Below are positions 52,532-61,023 of a stretch of DNA of 64,000 bases, piece by piece. The stretch's first letter is position 1. Every line of letters starts with the position of its first letter. Source of the DNA: Candidatus Saccharimonadota bacterium (GTDB taxonomy: Bacteria > Patescibacteriota > Saccharimonadia > Saccharimonadales > Saccharimonadaceae); NCBI GenBank assembly GCA_003979185.1, contig RYWJ01000003.1, forward strand, positions 1 to 64,000, given 5' to 3'. The notes under the pieces are model-generated. The model was given only the letters and a program-made list of their open reading frames with translations. It was not told the DNA's origin and did no database searches. Position numbers and translations under genes: made by a program.

Positions 52532-53917
52532 ATGAAAACTCGAGATGCGCTAAAAATCAGCACCAGAACCATCAGAGCTCACCTGAAGCGTAACTTGATA
52601 ACCATAGCCGTCATGGGGATGATTTTCGGGCTAATCTTTACCGTTCAACTAGGCCTGACTGGTCTGCAGAATTCTTATATTAAGCGAGCCAGTGACTCCA
52701 CGAATGGCCAGGTAATCATTACCGCCGCCAACAATGCGGAGGGTATGATTATCAACGATACTAAGCCCCAGCTTAGTCGCGACAATATGATTAAGGATAT
52801 TGAAGCACATGGCGGAAAAGTACTGGGAGATGCTAAAAAGTTTGGGATGTTTGAGAGTATCATCTTGCCAGTCGAGTTTGTTCAGGGTATGATTGAAGCG
52901 GATTTAAACAAAGCGCCAGCCGATGCGGCACCTATCCTCGTCACGGCTTTTTTGGGCGAGCAACTCTTGAACAAGGACTTTCCGACCAAATATACTAGCG
53001 CGATTAGCAAACAAAAAGATTACGAAAGCTATCGTCGTGAGCTAATCGGCAAAACTTTTATCGACTCTTACGGCGCTAAGTACTATGTAGCTGGTCTTGC
53101 GAGTGACAACTTTCACGTCAATAATCTATCTTTCGAGCAACTGGAGAATAAAAACAGTAATCTTCTCAATCCGCTCCTAGAAATCATTCCAACTCCAGAA
53201 GGACGACCGATCGTGATTGATAATGGCAAAAGTCAACTCTGGCAAGAAGGCACCACTACCCCAGAAACTTTTCCGACACCACCTGCTGAACCTGCCGAAG
53301 ATCTGACGGCCTACGACCAAGCCATTCTAAAAGAGATATCGGATACATCTGGCGATACCGTCATTGCGGTCTTTGATAATAACGAACAAGCCTACGAATA
53401 TCTCAAACATAGTAAAGGCTCGTTTACAAATATTGGCCTCCCCGGAAGAGAATATTTTGTTAATGTAGTCGCAGGCATGTCACCAGAAGTGACTTATATC
53501 TTCAATGTCATCAATACGACAGTTAGCATTGCCTCCGTCATACTAGGAATCATTGCAGTAATCGTAGTGATATTCACTAGTATTCGCCTGATCGACCAAG
53601 ATCAGCAGAATATTGCCCTGTACTATAGTCTCGGTGCAACTTCTGGACAAGTCCGAACTATCTATTTATGCTACTTCCTTGAACTGATAATAGGGTCATT
53701 TCTCTTCGCTTTCACCCTGGCAAGCGCAATCGTTTTATTATTCAACGTTATAGACCAAAATCTGCTCGGTATTCAAGCAATGCTAGGCTTTAACCAGGCA
53801 ACTTATGAGTCAGTTTGGTGGTATGGAGTCAATCCTACCACTCTGCTGATATTTGGTGTCATGCTAATGATGGCACCACTATGTATTCTAGTGAACCGCA
53901 AAAAACTCTTGTCCTAA
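52532..53917 (+). CDS. FtsX/MacB-like permease
   Basis: 461 residues from the ATG at 52532. N-terminal helix (NLITIAVMGMIFGLIFTVQL), an extracytoplasmic MacB-PCD-like domain of about 300 residues with a Pro/Thr/Glu linker (EGTTTPETFPTPPAEPAED), and three C-terminal helices (TTVSIASVILGIIAVIVVIF; YLCYFLELIIGSFLFAFTLA; VNPTTLLIFGVMLMMAPL) with YYSLGATSGQVRTIY typical of the family. Intact counterpart of the broken gene at 19476-20171. No ABC ATPase gene nearby. Its stop overlaps the convergent typA stop. Confidence 0.85.
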   Translation: MKTRDALKISTRTIRAHLKRNLITIAVMGMIFGLIFTVQLGLTGLQNSYIKRASDSTNGQVIITAANNAEGMIINDTKPQLSRDNMIKDIEAHGGKVLGDAKKFGMFESIILPVEFVQGMIEADLNKAPADAAPILVTAFLGEQLLNKDFPTKYTSAISKQKDYESYRRELIGKTFIDSYGAKYYVAGLASDNFHVNNLSFEQLENKNSNLLNPLLEIIPTPEGRPIVIDNGKSQLWQEGTTTPETFPTPPAEPAEDLTAYDQAILKEISDTSGDTVIAVFDNNEQAYEYLKHSKGSFTNIGLPGREYFVNVVAGMSPEVTYIFNVINTTVSIASVILGIIAVIVVIFTSIRLIDQDQQNIALYYSLGATSGQVRTIYLCYFLELIIGSFLFAFTLASAIVLLFNVIDQNLLGIQAMLGFNQATYESVWWYGVNPTTLLIFGVMLMMAPLCILVNRKKLLS

Positions 53918-55752
53918 GCTTTATTCTCACGCTTGCGCTTCACTGGGTCAAGTTGACGTTTGCGTAGACGCAAGCTCTTTGGTGTTACTTCTAGAAGTTC
54001 ATCATCCAGCAAGAAATCAATACATTGCTCCAAAGAATACTGAGTATGCGGAGTGAGCTGGATCGCACCATCCGAAGCGTGCGTACGCATATTGGTAAGC
54101 TGTTTTTCTTTACAGATATTAATATCAAGATCATCTTTCTTATTGCTAAGGCCAACGATCATACCCTGATAAACTGGCACACTTGGTGGAATGAACAGAA
54201 TTCCTCGTGCTTGAGCAGCATCCAGAGCATAAGCGGTACTAGTTCCCGCCTCGAAAGCGATCAAGGCACCATTACGTTCAGGCTTGTAGCGACCTTCGAC
54301 TGGGCGATATCCAGATGGCAAGGACGACATAATCGCCGTACCTTTTGTCGCGGTCAAGAGATTATTCCTCAAACCAATTAAAGCAGCCGTCGTAATCCGA
54401 TAAGTAAACCTAGTACTACCTGCACTAGTTAGTTCTTGTGTAACCAACTCAGCCCGGCGGATACCCAATTCCTGAGAAACTGCACCAACAAACTCTGGCT
54501 CTACCTCGATAGCCAGCTCCTCAACTGGCTCTTGTTTTTTGCCATCAATTTCCTTATATACTACCTCGGGACGACCAGTTTCTAGCTCATAACCTTCGCG
54601 ACGCATTGTTTCGATCAAGACTGACAGATGTAGTTCGCCACGACCAGACACCTTATAGCCCAAGCCATCAGGAACGATCTTTAGCGCAATGTTAGTTTCT
54701 AATTCGCGTTCTAAACGCTCGGCAATCTGACGAGAAGTCGTGAACTCACCTTCCTGACCTTTCAACGGCGAAGTATTCGGTCCGATATAGATACTCAGTG
54801 TTGGTGCTTCCAGTTCAATAGTTGGCAATGCCTCTGGCTCGCTACCATCTGCGCCAAGCGTAGCAATAGTGTCACCGATACTCGCCTGTTGTACGCCAGA
54901 CACAGCAATAATATCACCTGCCTCAGCTTCTGGCACCTCTTCACGACTCAAGCCTTTGTAAGCAAAGATGTTTTCTACCTTAGCGCTACTAGTTTTTAGC
55001 TCGCCAGTTTCCGGATCAGCATGGAGAACTTTGACATTCTCGCCTTTCTTCAGCTTGCCACGGAAAATTTTCCCAATTGCATATTTACCTAAATAATTAT
55101 CCGCCGCCAAGGCTGCCACTAAAAGCTGCGCACCACGGCTAGCATTCTCGTCAATCTTTGGTGCTGGAATATCATTAATAATCGCATCAAAAATCACGTG
55201 CAAATCATCATCTAAATCGGTAGTCTTACCGGCCTTACCATCACGTGCCACTGCATAATAAATTGGATAATTGAGCTGGCTTTCATCGCTAGCAAGCTCC
55301 AAGAATAAATCCGCAATTTCACTTTCGACTTCTTCAATACGCGCACCAGGTTTGTCAATCTTATTGATCACGACAACCGGCTTCAGATGTAAAGAGAGCG
55401 CTTTTTGCAAGACGAACTTCGTCTGAGGCATTGGACCTTCCTGCGCATCAACGATCAGAAAAACGCCATCCGCCATATTTAGCGTACGTTCTACCTCACC
55501 AGAGAAATCTGCGTGACCCGGCGTATCAATAATATTGATTTTGTAGCCGTTATAATAAACTGAGGTTTGTTTTGCAGTAATCGTAATTCCCCGTTCATGC
55601 TCCTGATCCATAGAATCCATGATCAAAGTTTGTGACATTTCTGCTTGATTGTCGCGAAAAGTATGTGACTGCTTCAAAAGACCGTCCACCAGCGTAGTTT
55701 TACCATGGTCAACGTGAGCAATAATTGCGACATTACGAATATTCTCTACCAT
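53914..55752 (-). CDS. typA: Translational GTPase TypA/BipA
   Basis: 612 residues, normal length. G1 AHVDHGKT at 12-19, switch II DTPGHADFSGEVERTLNMAD, G4 NKIDKPGA, domain II beta barrel, EF-G-like domains and the BipA-specific C-terminal part (GTSTAYALDAAQARGILFIP). Ribosome-associated GTPase linked to assembly and stress. Consensus promoter with an ~8-nt leader. Confidence 0.97.
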   Translation of the reverse strand: MVENIRNVAIIAHVDHGKTTLVDGLLKQSHTFRDNQAEMSQTLIMDSMDQEHERGITITAKQTSVYYNGYKINIIDTPGHADFSGEVERTLNMADGVFLIVDAQEGPMPQTKFVLQKALSLHLKPVVVINKIDKPGARIEEVESEIADLFLELASDESQLNYPIYYAVARDGKAGKTTDLDDDLHVIFDAIINDIPAPKIDENASRGAQLLVAALAADNYLGKYAIGKIFRGKLKKGENVKVLHADPETGELKTSSAKVENIFAYKGLSREEVPEAEAGDIIAVSGVQQASIGDTIATLGADGSEPEALPTIELEAPTLSIYIGPNTSPLKGQEGEFTTSRQIAERLERELETNIALKIVPDGLGYKVSGRGELHLSVLIETMRREGYELETGRPEVVYKEIDGKKQEPVEELAIEVEPEFVGAVSQELGIRRAELVTQELTSAGSTRFTYRITTAALIGLRNNLLTATKGTAIMSSLPSGYRPVEGRYKPERNGALIAFEAGTSTAYALDAAQARGILFIPPSVPVYQGMIVGLSNKKDDLDINICKEKQLTNMRTHASDGAIQLTPHTQYSLEQCIDFLLDDELLEVTPKSLRLRKRQLDPVKRKRENKA

Positions 55753-55760
55753 ATCTTTCT

Positions 55761-55789
55761 ATTATAGCACACTTTGCTCAAAAAAGCAA
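55761..55789 (-). promoter_or_regulatory. typA promoter
   Basis: TTGCTT, 17 bp, TATAAT with TGTGC before the -10, minus strand. Its -35 lies in the 3' arm and U-tract of the upstream terminator. Confidence 0.85.
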
Positions 55790-55815
55790 GGATTTTTCTG
55801 CAAAATCCTTGCTTT
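55784..55815 (-). terminator. Intrinsic terminator after the DUF916-like gene, overlapping the typA -35
   Basis: Minus strand AGCAAGGATTTT-GCAG-AAAAATCCTTGCT then TTTTTG. Confidence 0.88.
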
Positions 55816-55860
55816 CCTTACTTTAACCTTAAGATAATCTTAAAATTTACCCAAAACCAC

Positions 55861-56814
55861 CTAAGCAACTTCGGCTTTATTGTCATGCTTCTTCTTGACC
55901 TTTAGGATAATCCAAACGATCAAGACCACGATCAATGTTAACACTAAGATCGTTAGCCAAATCGGGCAGATAAGGACAATACGGCTCTCGCTGTAGTCTT
56001 GATCAAGGAAAGAAATTTCCTGAGTCACCCTAAACAAACCTAGGTGTGGAGCACCTTGCCACGTCAAGACACCGGTACGCGTGGTGCCTGGAAGAACCGC
56101 CAAAGTACTATAGCCCATTGGCCGACCATCTTCGGCTAAGGTATTCTCATCCACAATTACTTCATTAGTAAAGAAGTTGGTTACTTTCATCTTCTGGGTA
56201 ACTTTAAAGTCCACGTTACCAGTATTCTGAACGGTTTGTGAAACGGAAAAATCACGGTTAAACATGAAGCCTGGCAAAGAATAATCTAACAATTTACCCT
56301 CGGTATGCATTTCCTCACCGTTGATATGTCCATAAATAATCGCTGCAAGCTGAGTATTAACTTTCATGGCACCCTGCTCTTCAACACCACTATCGCTTGA
56401 AAGCAAAATAGCTGCATACTGACCACCACCAGCCACACCCTCTGGGACGTCAATTGTGAAGTTGACCTTGACGTTACCACCTGGTTCAATATGATACTTA
56501 TCCTTTTCCAGCTTAATCCAGTTATACAGACGAGTGTAGGAGCTCTCGTTGACAAAATCCGGCTCATAATCACTATTTACCTGAAAAGGCGATGTAGTGG
56601 CCTTAATATCAAAAGGCAAACGACCGACGTTAGATACAGTAACACTACCGCTGAAAGTCTCACCTGGATTGAGATCGACATCCAACGATGATGGGCGTAT
56701 TGATACTACAATATCACCACTCTCCAGCGCAGAAACCGTCGGCACTGGCAACATTGCTGCCGACAAAAAACTTAAACTTAATAAACTAATTAGTGCTAAA
56801 TAAATCCTTTTCAT
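55861..56814 (-). CDS. DUF916-like membrane-anchored surface protein, copy A
   Basis: 317 residues. Signal peptide (LALISLLSLSFLSAAMLPVP ... VSA), two immunoglobulin-like beta domains of the DUF916/WxL-associated type (SIRPSSLDVDLNPGETFSGS; VPEGVAGGGQYAAILLSS; QTVQNTGNVDFKV), then a C-terminal helix (IWLTILVLTLIVVLIVWIIL) with a Lys-rich cytoplasmic end. Family members in Firmicutes anchor WxL proteins to peptidoglycan. It sits 3 nt after its beta-protein partner gene. Confidence 0.82.
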   Translation of the reverse strand: MKRIYLALISLLSLSFLSAAMLPVPTVSALESGDIVVSIRPSSLDVDLNPGETFSGSVTVSNVGRLPFDIKATTSPFQVNSDYEPDFVNESSYTRLYNWIKLEKDKYHIEPGGNVKVNFTIDVPEGVAGGGQYAAILLSSDSGVEEQGAMKVNTQLAAIIYGHINGEEMHTEGKLLDYSLPGFMFNRDFSVSQTVQNTGNVDFKVTQKMKVTNFFTNEVIVDENTLAEDGRPMGYSTLAVLPGTTRTGVLTWQGAPHLGLFRVTQEISFLDQDYSESRIVLICPIWLTILVLTLIVVLIVWIILKVKKKHDNKAEVA

Positions 56815-56817
56815 TTC

Positions 56818-57372
56818 CTATATATTAGCTGCTGTTACGGTTACGTCGGTGGAATAAGTACCAGCTGATAGGCTAGAAGTAATCGAGATCCCGACCGTAA
56901 AGTCAGTCACGATACTTTCAGCACCAGTACCTGCCGCTGCACGATAAAAGACGACCGGACTTGTCGTGATAGCGGTATAACCAGCCTCATTGGAAGTATT
57001 ATCATTATTATTGGCACCTCCCTTCTTCTTGATTCCCCAGGCATCGGTGCCAGCCACAACTGTGGCGGATGCCGGGATAGACTCGTAGGAGTTATCAGGA
57101 TCTTTCAAATCAGCATGTTCTTTTGCATTTAGGGAGATCGTGTACGGACTATTTGACTTAACGGTCGCAATAATCCTCCCATCCTCGCTAATACTGCCAG
57201 CATTGATATTCTGCGTCACGCCCGTAGCTTCGACTGTCAGGCTCGTTGCAATATTAACCGTTACACTGGTATCGGCGGTTTTGGTTTCGGCGTACGTCAC
57301 CATCGGGATCATTGCCGCAAAACCAGCAATGACTCCACCAAGCAACATTGCGCTTTTAGCTTTAATCTTCAC
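56818..57372 (-). CDS. Secreted WxL-like beta protein, copy A
   Basis: 184 residues, GTG start after AAAGGAGAA. Signal peptide (AMLLGGVIAGFAAMIPMVTYA), then one beta domain (VTVNIATSLTVEATGVTQNI, VVAGTDAWGIKKKGG, LSAGTYSTDVTVTAANI). The xAWG and G-x-Y-S-T-x-V-T-V-T-A patterns recur in the C-terminal domains of FISUMP genes 3 and 4. Pairing with a DUF916-like gene suggests a surface complex. Confidence 0.8.
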   Translation of the reverse strand: MKIKAKSAMLLGGVIAGFAAMIPMVTYAETKTADTSVTVNIATSLTVEATGVTQNINAGSISEDGRIIATVKSNSPYTISLNAKEHADLKDPDNSYESIPASATVVAGTDAWGIKKKGGANNNDNTSNEAGYTAITTSPVVFYRAAAGTGAESIVTDFTVGISITSSLSAGTYSTDVTVTAANI

Positions 57373-57459
57373 TTTTGTTTTTCTCCTTTTTTATTTGATG
57401 CGTACCTTCCATGCCTTAATTATAACAAATATTTAGACGTACGCAACATTGTTTTTACC

Positions 57460-58401
57460 TTAGAATACCTGCGGTTGTTTGCGTTTGTGGCGTTTAGCTG
57501 CTAAGATAATCCAAATAATCAAGAGAATAATCAGTCCAACTATTCCCAAGATCAACCATAGCGGGCAAAAAATCACCAGCTGTTCATCACTAATCTCTTC
57601 ATCAAGAAACATGATCGTTTGTTTTACTCTAAAAATCCCTAGCTTCGGAGCACCATCCCACGTCAAGGTATGGCTACGCGAAGTCCCTGGTAAAACCATT
57701 GTACTCTCGGAGCCAACAATTATACCTTCAGAATTTTTCGTAGTCGGAGTGATAACCTCTTCGCCCGTAAAGAAGTTTGTAATCGTCATAGCATGATAGA
57801 CCTGAAAATCCACATTGCCAGTATTGTAAGTTGTTTCGGAAATCTGTAGTGGCTTGTCCATAATGAAGAATGGGATCTTTTGCTCGACGATCTCACCCTC
57901 CGGCTTCATCGCTTCTCCGCTGACACGACCGTTCAGGATCGCCGCCACCTGCGAAGTTAATTGCAAAGGCGAGCTAGCATTGGCACTGTCATTTGAAGTA
58001 ATCATAATAGCAGCGTATTGACCTCCGCCCATAGCATCTTCAGGTACGCTTATTTTAAATTCAATCTCCACCGCAGTATCTGGCTCCAAAGTATAGCTAT
58101 CCTGAGCAAATGATACCCACTCTGCTAACTTAGTATAGACATTGCTGGTCGAAAAGTTTGGTTCATAAGTTTCGCTATTCACTTGGTATGGCGCAACCGA
58201 AAGATTAAAAGCGAAAGGCAATCTTCCGCTGTTCATTACCGAGATAGTACCAGTGGTTTCATGACCTGGTTCCAGCTCGATCGTCTGAGTGGCCGGATAG
58301 ACAGAAATCGAAATATCGCCATCCTCCAAAGCTAAAGTGGGCTGAGTCAGAACCATCAGCCCAAAGAATGTTGTAAATACTAATAGAAACTTTTTGATCA
58401 T
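57460..58401 (-). CDS. DUF916-like membrane-anchored surface protein, copy B
   Basis: 313 residues, paralogous to copy A along its length: signal peptide, SVYPATQTIELEPGHETTGT, VPEDAMGGGQYAAIMITSND, TTYNTGNVDFQVYHAM, TNFFTGEEV, a C-terminal helix (LWLILGIVGLIILLIIWIIL) and a basic tail. It follows its beta-protein partner by 3 nt. Confidence 0.82.
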   Translation of the reverse strand: MIKKFLLVFTTFFGLMVLTQPTLALEDGDISISVYPATQTIELEPGHETTGTISVMNSGRLPFAFNLSVAPYQVNSETYEPNFSTSNVYTKLAEWVSFAQDSYTLEPDTAVEIEFKISVPEDAMGGGQYAAIMITSNDSANASSPLQLTSQVAAILNGRVSGEAMKPEGEIVEQKIPFFIMDKPLQISETTYNTGNVDFQVYHAMTITNFFTGEEVITPTTKNSEGIIVGSESTMVLPGTSRSHTLTWDGAPKLGIFRVKQTIMFLDEEISDEQLVIFCPLWLILGIVGLIILLIIWIILAAKRHKRKQPQVF

Positions 58402-58404
58402 TGT

Positions 58405-58953
58405 TTACTGCGCAACCGCCGCCGTTACCGTTACCGAAGTGCGATACATACCGGTAGGAAGTGCTGAGCTCGTTGCTACGCCCACTACGAAGTTTGTCAT
58501 CGTTGCAACTGGTGCTGCCGCTGGGCTAGAAAAGAAAACTTGATCCTCGATATTTATCGCTTTATAACCAGCTTGACCTGACGCCTGAATTCCCCAGCCA
58601 TTTGTGCCGGCCGTTACATTATTTGTCGCAGGAATTGTATCTCCTGATTCCGAAGTTAAATCTGGCTGATTGGAACGCATCGAAATCGTATATTTCGCGT
58701 TACTCTGCACTGTCGCCGAAAGTGTACCAGTGACGATATTGACAGGAGAAGCCGTCAAAGCAATGTCGCTAGTTACATTTGATAGAGTTAAGACGTTTGG
58801 CACGGAGAGGTTGAAAGTAGTTGTACTCTTTACCCCCGCCGCCGCACCACTACCCTCAGCAGAAACAGCGTATGAGGTCAGCGACATAAAAGATGCCGCA
58901 CCACCTAGCAAAACCGCTCCTGCCAAGAAAAGTTTTTTTACTGTCCTTTCCAT
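58405..58953 (-). CDS. Secreted WxL-like beta protein, copy B
   Basis: 182 residues. Signal peptide (LFLAGAVLLGGAASFMSLTSYA), a Ser/Ala/Gly linker, then the same beta domain as copy A (VTAGTNGWGIQASGQAGYKA, VGVATSSALPTGMYRTSVTV). First gene of the four-gene cluster; a TATGAT-type -10 lies about 60 nt upstream. Confidence 0.8.
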   Translation of the reverse strand: MERTVKKLFLAGAVLLGGAASFMSLTSYAVSAEGSGAAAGVKSTTTFNLSVPNVLTLSNVTSDIALTASPVNIVTGTLSATVQSNAKYTISMRSNQPDLTSESGDTIPATNNVTAGTNGWGIQASGQAGYKAINIEDQVFFSSPAAAPVATMTNFVVGVATSSALPTGMYRTSVTVTAAVAQ

Positions 58954-59068
58954 TGATTGTGTTTCCTATTTAAGTTTCTATTATTTTTGACCTATATACA
59001 TTTATCATACTAAACTCTTATGGTTTTGGCAAGAATTTTCTGCAAGTTTTTCTGTAAACAGCATAAAC

Positions 59069-59096
59069 AAAATAACACCACTTCTGGTGTTACCTG
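59069..59096 (-). terminator. Terminator of the tRNA-Leu gene
   Basis: Minus strand TAACACCA-GAAG-TGGTGTTA then TTTTGTTT. Confidence 0.88.
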
Positions 59097-59101
59097 TTAA
59101 T

Positions 59102-59190
59102 TGGTGCGCTCGACTAGACTTGAACTAGCACAGCTTAAAATCGCCACTACCACCTCAAGGTAGCGTGTCTACCAATTCCACCACGAGCGC
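59102..59190 (-). tRNA. tRNA-Leu (anticodon GAG)
   Basis: 89 nt with encoded CCA. Acceptor GCGCTCG/CGAGCGC, anticodon arm CTACC-TTGAGGT-GGTAG with GAG at 59154-59156, a long class II variable arm and a T loop TTCAAGT. It reads CUC and CUU codons. Confidence 0.95.
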
Positions 59191-59247
59191 ATGGAACTGC
59201 TCTGATTATATCAAGAAAGCTCGCATATTGCAATAGCAACTTAGCCT

Positions 59248-59282
59248 ACAAAATACCGCAAGCCCAAGCCTGCGGTATTTCG
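59248..59282 (-). terminator. Terminator downstream of the frameshifted 59302-59594 gene
   Basis: AAATACCGCA/TGCGGTATTT, 10-bp stem, symmetrical; probably works toward the minus strand. Confidence 0.75.
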
Positions 59283-59301
59283 GGTGATAGTCTCTTTACA
59301 A

Positions 59302-59594
59302 CTATTCTTCTTCTTTTACAATGTCAGCCTCGGCAGCTTCAACCTTTTTCGGGTCGTCGCTGATGCTGTCAGATTTTTTGAAACCGGTTGGAAATGCGAG
59401 ATCGAAAGCACCCTTGAGGGCATAGACGATGCCAATCGCAATTACACCAGTGTAGACTGTGTAAGTTTCACCAGCACGAGCTGAGCTATATGAGGCATAG
59501 CTAGCAAGACCACCAACTGCCGCGATGGCTGCACCAATTAATAATTCTTTGCGCGCTTACGCACAGAAGCCTTATCTTGAACTTTTTTACTCAT
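59302..59594 (-). pseudogene. Small membrane protein gene with a frameshift
   Basis: ATG at 59594, 6 nt after TATAAT, starts MSKKVQDKASVRKR. Then the frame meets UAA, while protein-like sequence continues in another frame: RKELLIGAAIAAVGGLASYA, TYTVYTGVIAIGIVYALKGA, KKVEAAEADIVKEEE, UAG at 59302. One missing base near 59556-59566 explains this. The joined protein would have about 97 residues, two helices and an acidic tail. Recent mutation or assembly error. Confidence 0.7.
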
Positions 59595-59629
59595 AGCTTT
59601 ATTATACCATATAATCCATTTTTGGATAG

Positions 59630-59776
59630 AGTAAACTTAATTTTTTCTAAGATTTTATCAGAAAGGTCTTGTCCTACTTGCCCCCCTACGAGTGGATATT
59701 TTTTAGAAAACGCATCGTAATATTATGACAATGGAGTCAAATACACACCCCAAGAGCCACCATCACTGGTGCTATA
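59630..59776 (-). ncRNA. Possible small RNA or long leader from a perfect promoter
   Basis: The promoter at 59783-59811 has no convincing coding frame within about 170 nt downstream. The transcript could form CACCA-GTGA-TGGTG just after its start. It may read on into the 59302-59594 gene, which however has its own -10. Confidence 0.35.
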
Positions 59777-59782
59777 CTTGCC

Positions 59783-59811
59783 ATTGTAGCACAGATTAGT
59801 AAAATTGTCAA
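59783..59811 (-). promoter_or_regulatory. Strong promoter without an obvious gene
   Basis: TTGACA, 17 bp, TACAAT, minus strand; the only exact consensus -35 (TTGACA) I noted in the window. Confidence 0.8.
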
Positions 59812-59830
59812 GCTTAAATTTTATTATCGC

Positions 59831-59866
59831 AAAGCTAGTAGCACCCCCAAAAGAGGTGCTACTATT
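59831..59866 (-). terminator. Terminator after the 72-residue gene
   Basis: Minus strand TAGTAGCACC-loop-GGTGCTACTA, 10-bp stem. Confidence 0.7.
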
Positions 59867-59897
59867 ATACCTAAATAATCAATCCGACGTGCGAAAA

Positions 59898-60116
59898 TTA
59901 TTTCTTCTCGGAATCTTTCTTTTTCAAAGTCAAGAAACCATTGCGTGGGTTTTCATTAACAACGCGATCTTCTGGTAAATCACATGGAGTACCCTTACCA
60001 CCCTCTGCGGTCTTGGTAAAGAAATAGATAGTTTGTGGCTTGCCACCGCGCAAAGTAACTTCGGACTTGTGTAGATAATAGGTAATACCTTTACTATTGG
60101 TATGTTGATAGGCCAT
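59898..60116 (-). CDS. Small soluble protein of unknown function
   Basis: 72 residues: MAYQHTNSKGITYYLHKSEV, then GGKPQTIYFFTKTAEGGKGT and a Lys-rich end. A small beta-sheet protein is likely. Start after AAGGAGG with normal spacing. No named family recognised. Confidence 0.75.
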   Translation of the reverse strand: MAYQHTNSKGITYYLHKSEVTLRGGKPQTIYFFTKTAEGGKGTPCDLPEDRVVNENPRNGFLTLKKKDSEKK

Positions 60117-60275
60117 TAGGTTCCTCCTTAGAATTATTATATTCTTATCTTAAGCCGAATTATCAATAGCGTCAAGAGGTTTTCTTGAGAATCGACCAAA
60201 AATCTTATGTTTTATCGAAAAAGGTTATCTTTGGGAGTTATTGAGAAAATATTTGGGGAAGCTTTTAAGGGTGCT

Positions 60276-60983
60276 TTAGAAATTCTTGAGGAACAATAAA
60301 GCAATTTTCAAGACGCACCAAATCAAAAATCTCACTATAATAATCACAGATAAGATAATGCAGGCCAAAATCGCAAAACCTGTTGGTGTCCAAGAAAAAA
60401 TCGGCGAAGCATAATTATAACGATATAACTCTGTAGACGGAACTTTGGCAGTCAGGACATTATCTGGGATATCCGACTCTGGATATTTCGCCAGTTCAGA
60501 AGTCCAGCAATCTAAATATCGCTGATCCGACCATTGCCATCCTCCTGCAATCGCTTGGGGTTGACAAATCGCCGCTACCGCCGCATAAATATTACCATTG
60601 GGATTGGTATCTACTGCCAGTTCTTCCCTCGCGGCTTCAATCGCAGCATTCGCAGCGCGCAAGTACTGATTCTCAAGATAAAATGGACCCGTACCAAAAG
60701 TTATCATTTGTATACCATTATTTTCAGTAATATTAATAACGGTATGCGAATAAGTAAAATCCCTTAGTGCCGTAAGCGCCTGTTTAAGATCTTCCTCATT
60801 GCCAACTTCATCAGCAGTCAGCACTGCATCGCGTAGCTCAACCATCTTCAAATGGTCAAATCTTAACAAGGTTGCCGTAAAAAATACCAGTGGTATTAGT
60901 ATCAAAAACAATTGCCAAGTCCGTATGGCCTTAAATGATCTCCGTAAGATTCCACTGATGCGATTTGACTTTTTTCCACCCAT
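60276..60983 (-). CDS. Membrane protein with two terminal helices, function unknown
   Basis: 235 residues. A basic N-terminus and helix (LFLILIPLVFFTATLLRF), an extracytoplasmic helical domain of about 140 residues (ALTALRDFTYSHTVINITEN, two Cys at CQPQ and LDCWTSEL) and one or two C-terminal helices (FAILACIILSVIIIVRFLIW). Divergent from murC. No family recognised. Confidence 0.7.
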   Translation of the reverse strand: MGGKKSNRISGILRRSFKAIRTWQLFLILIPLVFFTATLLRFDHLKMVELRDAVLTADEVGNEEDLKQALTALRDFTYSHTVINITENNGIQMITFGTGPFYLENQYLRAANAAIEAAREELAVDTNPNGNIYAAVAAICQPQAIAGGWQWSDQRYLDCWTSELAKYPESDIPDNVLTAKVPSTELYRYNYASPIFSWTPTGFAILACIILSVIIIVRFLIWCVLKIALLFLKNF

Positions 60984-61023
60984 TTCTGCATTTATTGTAC
61001 CACAAATATGCTACAATAAGCTC

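Noticed and set aside
59284..59484. Plus-strand open frame of 66 codons
   Set aside because: It is the shadow of the frameshifted minus-strand membrane-protein gene, whose promoter and composition fit better.
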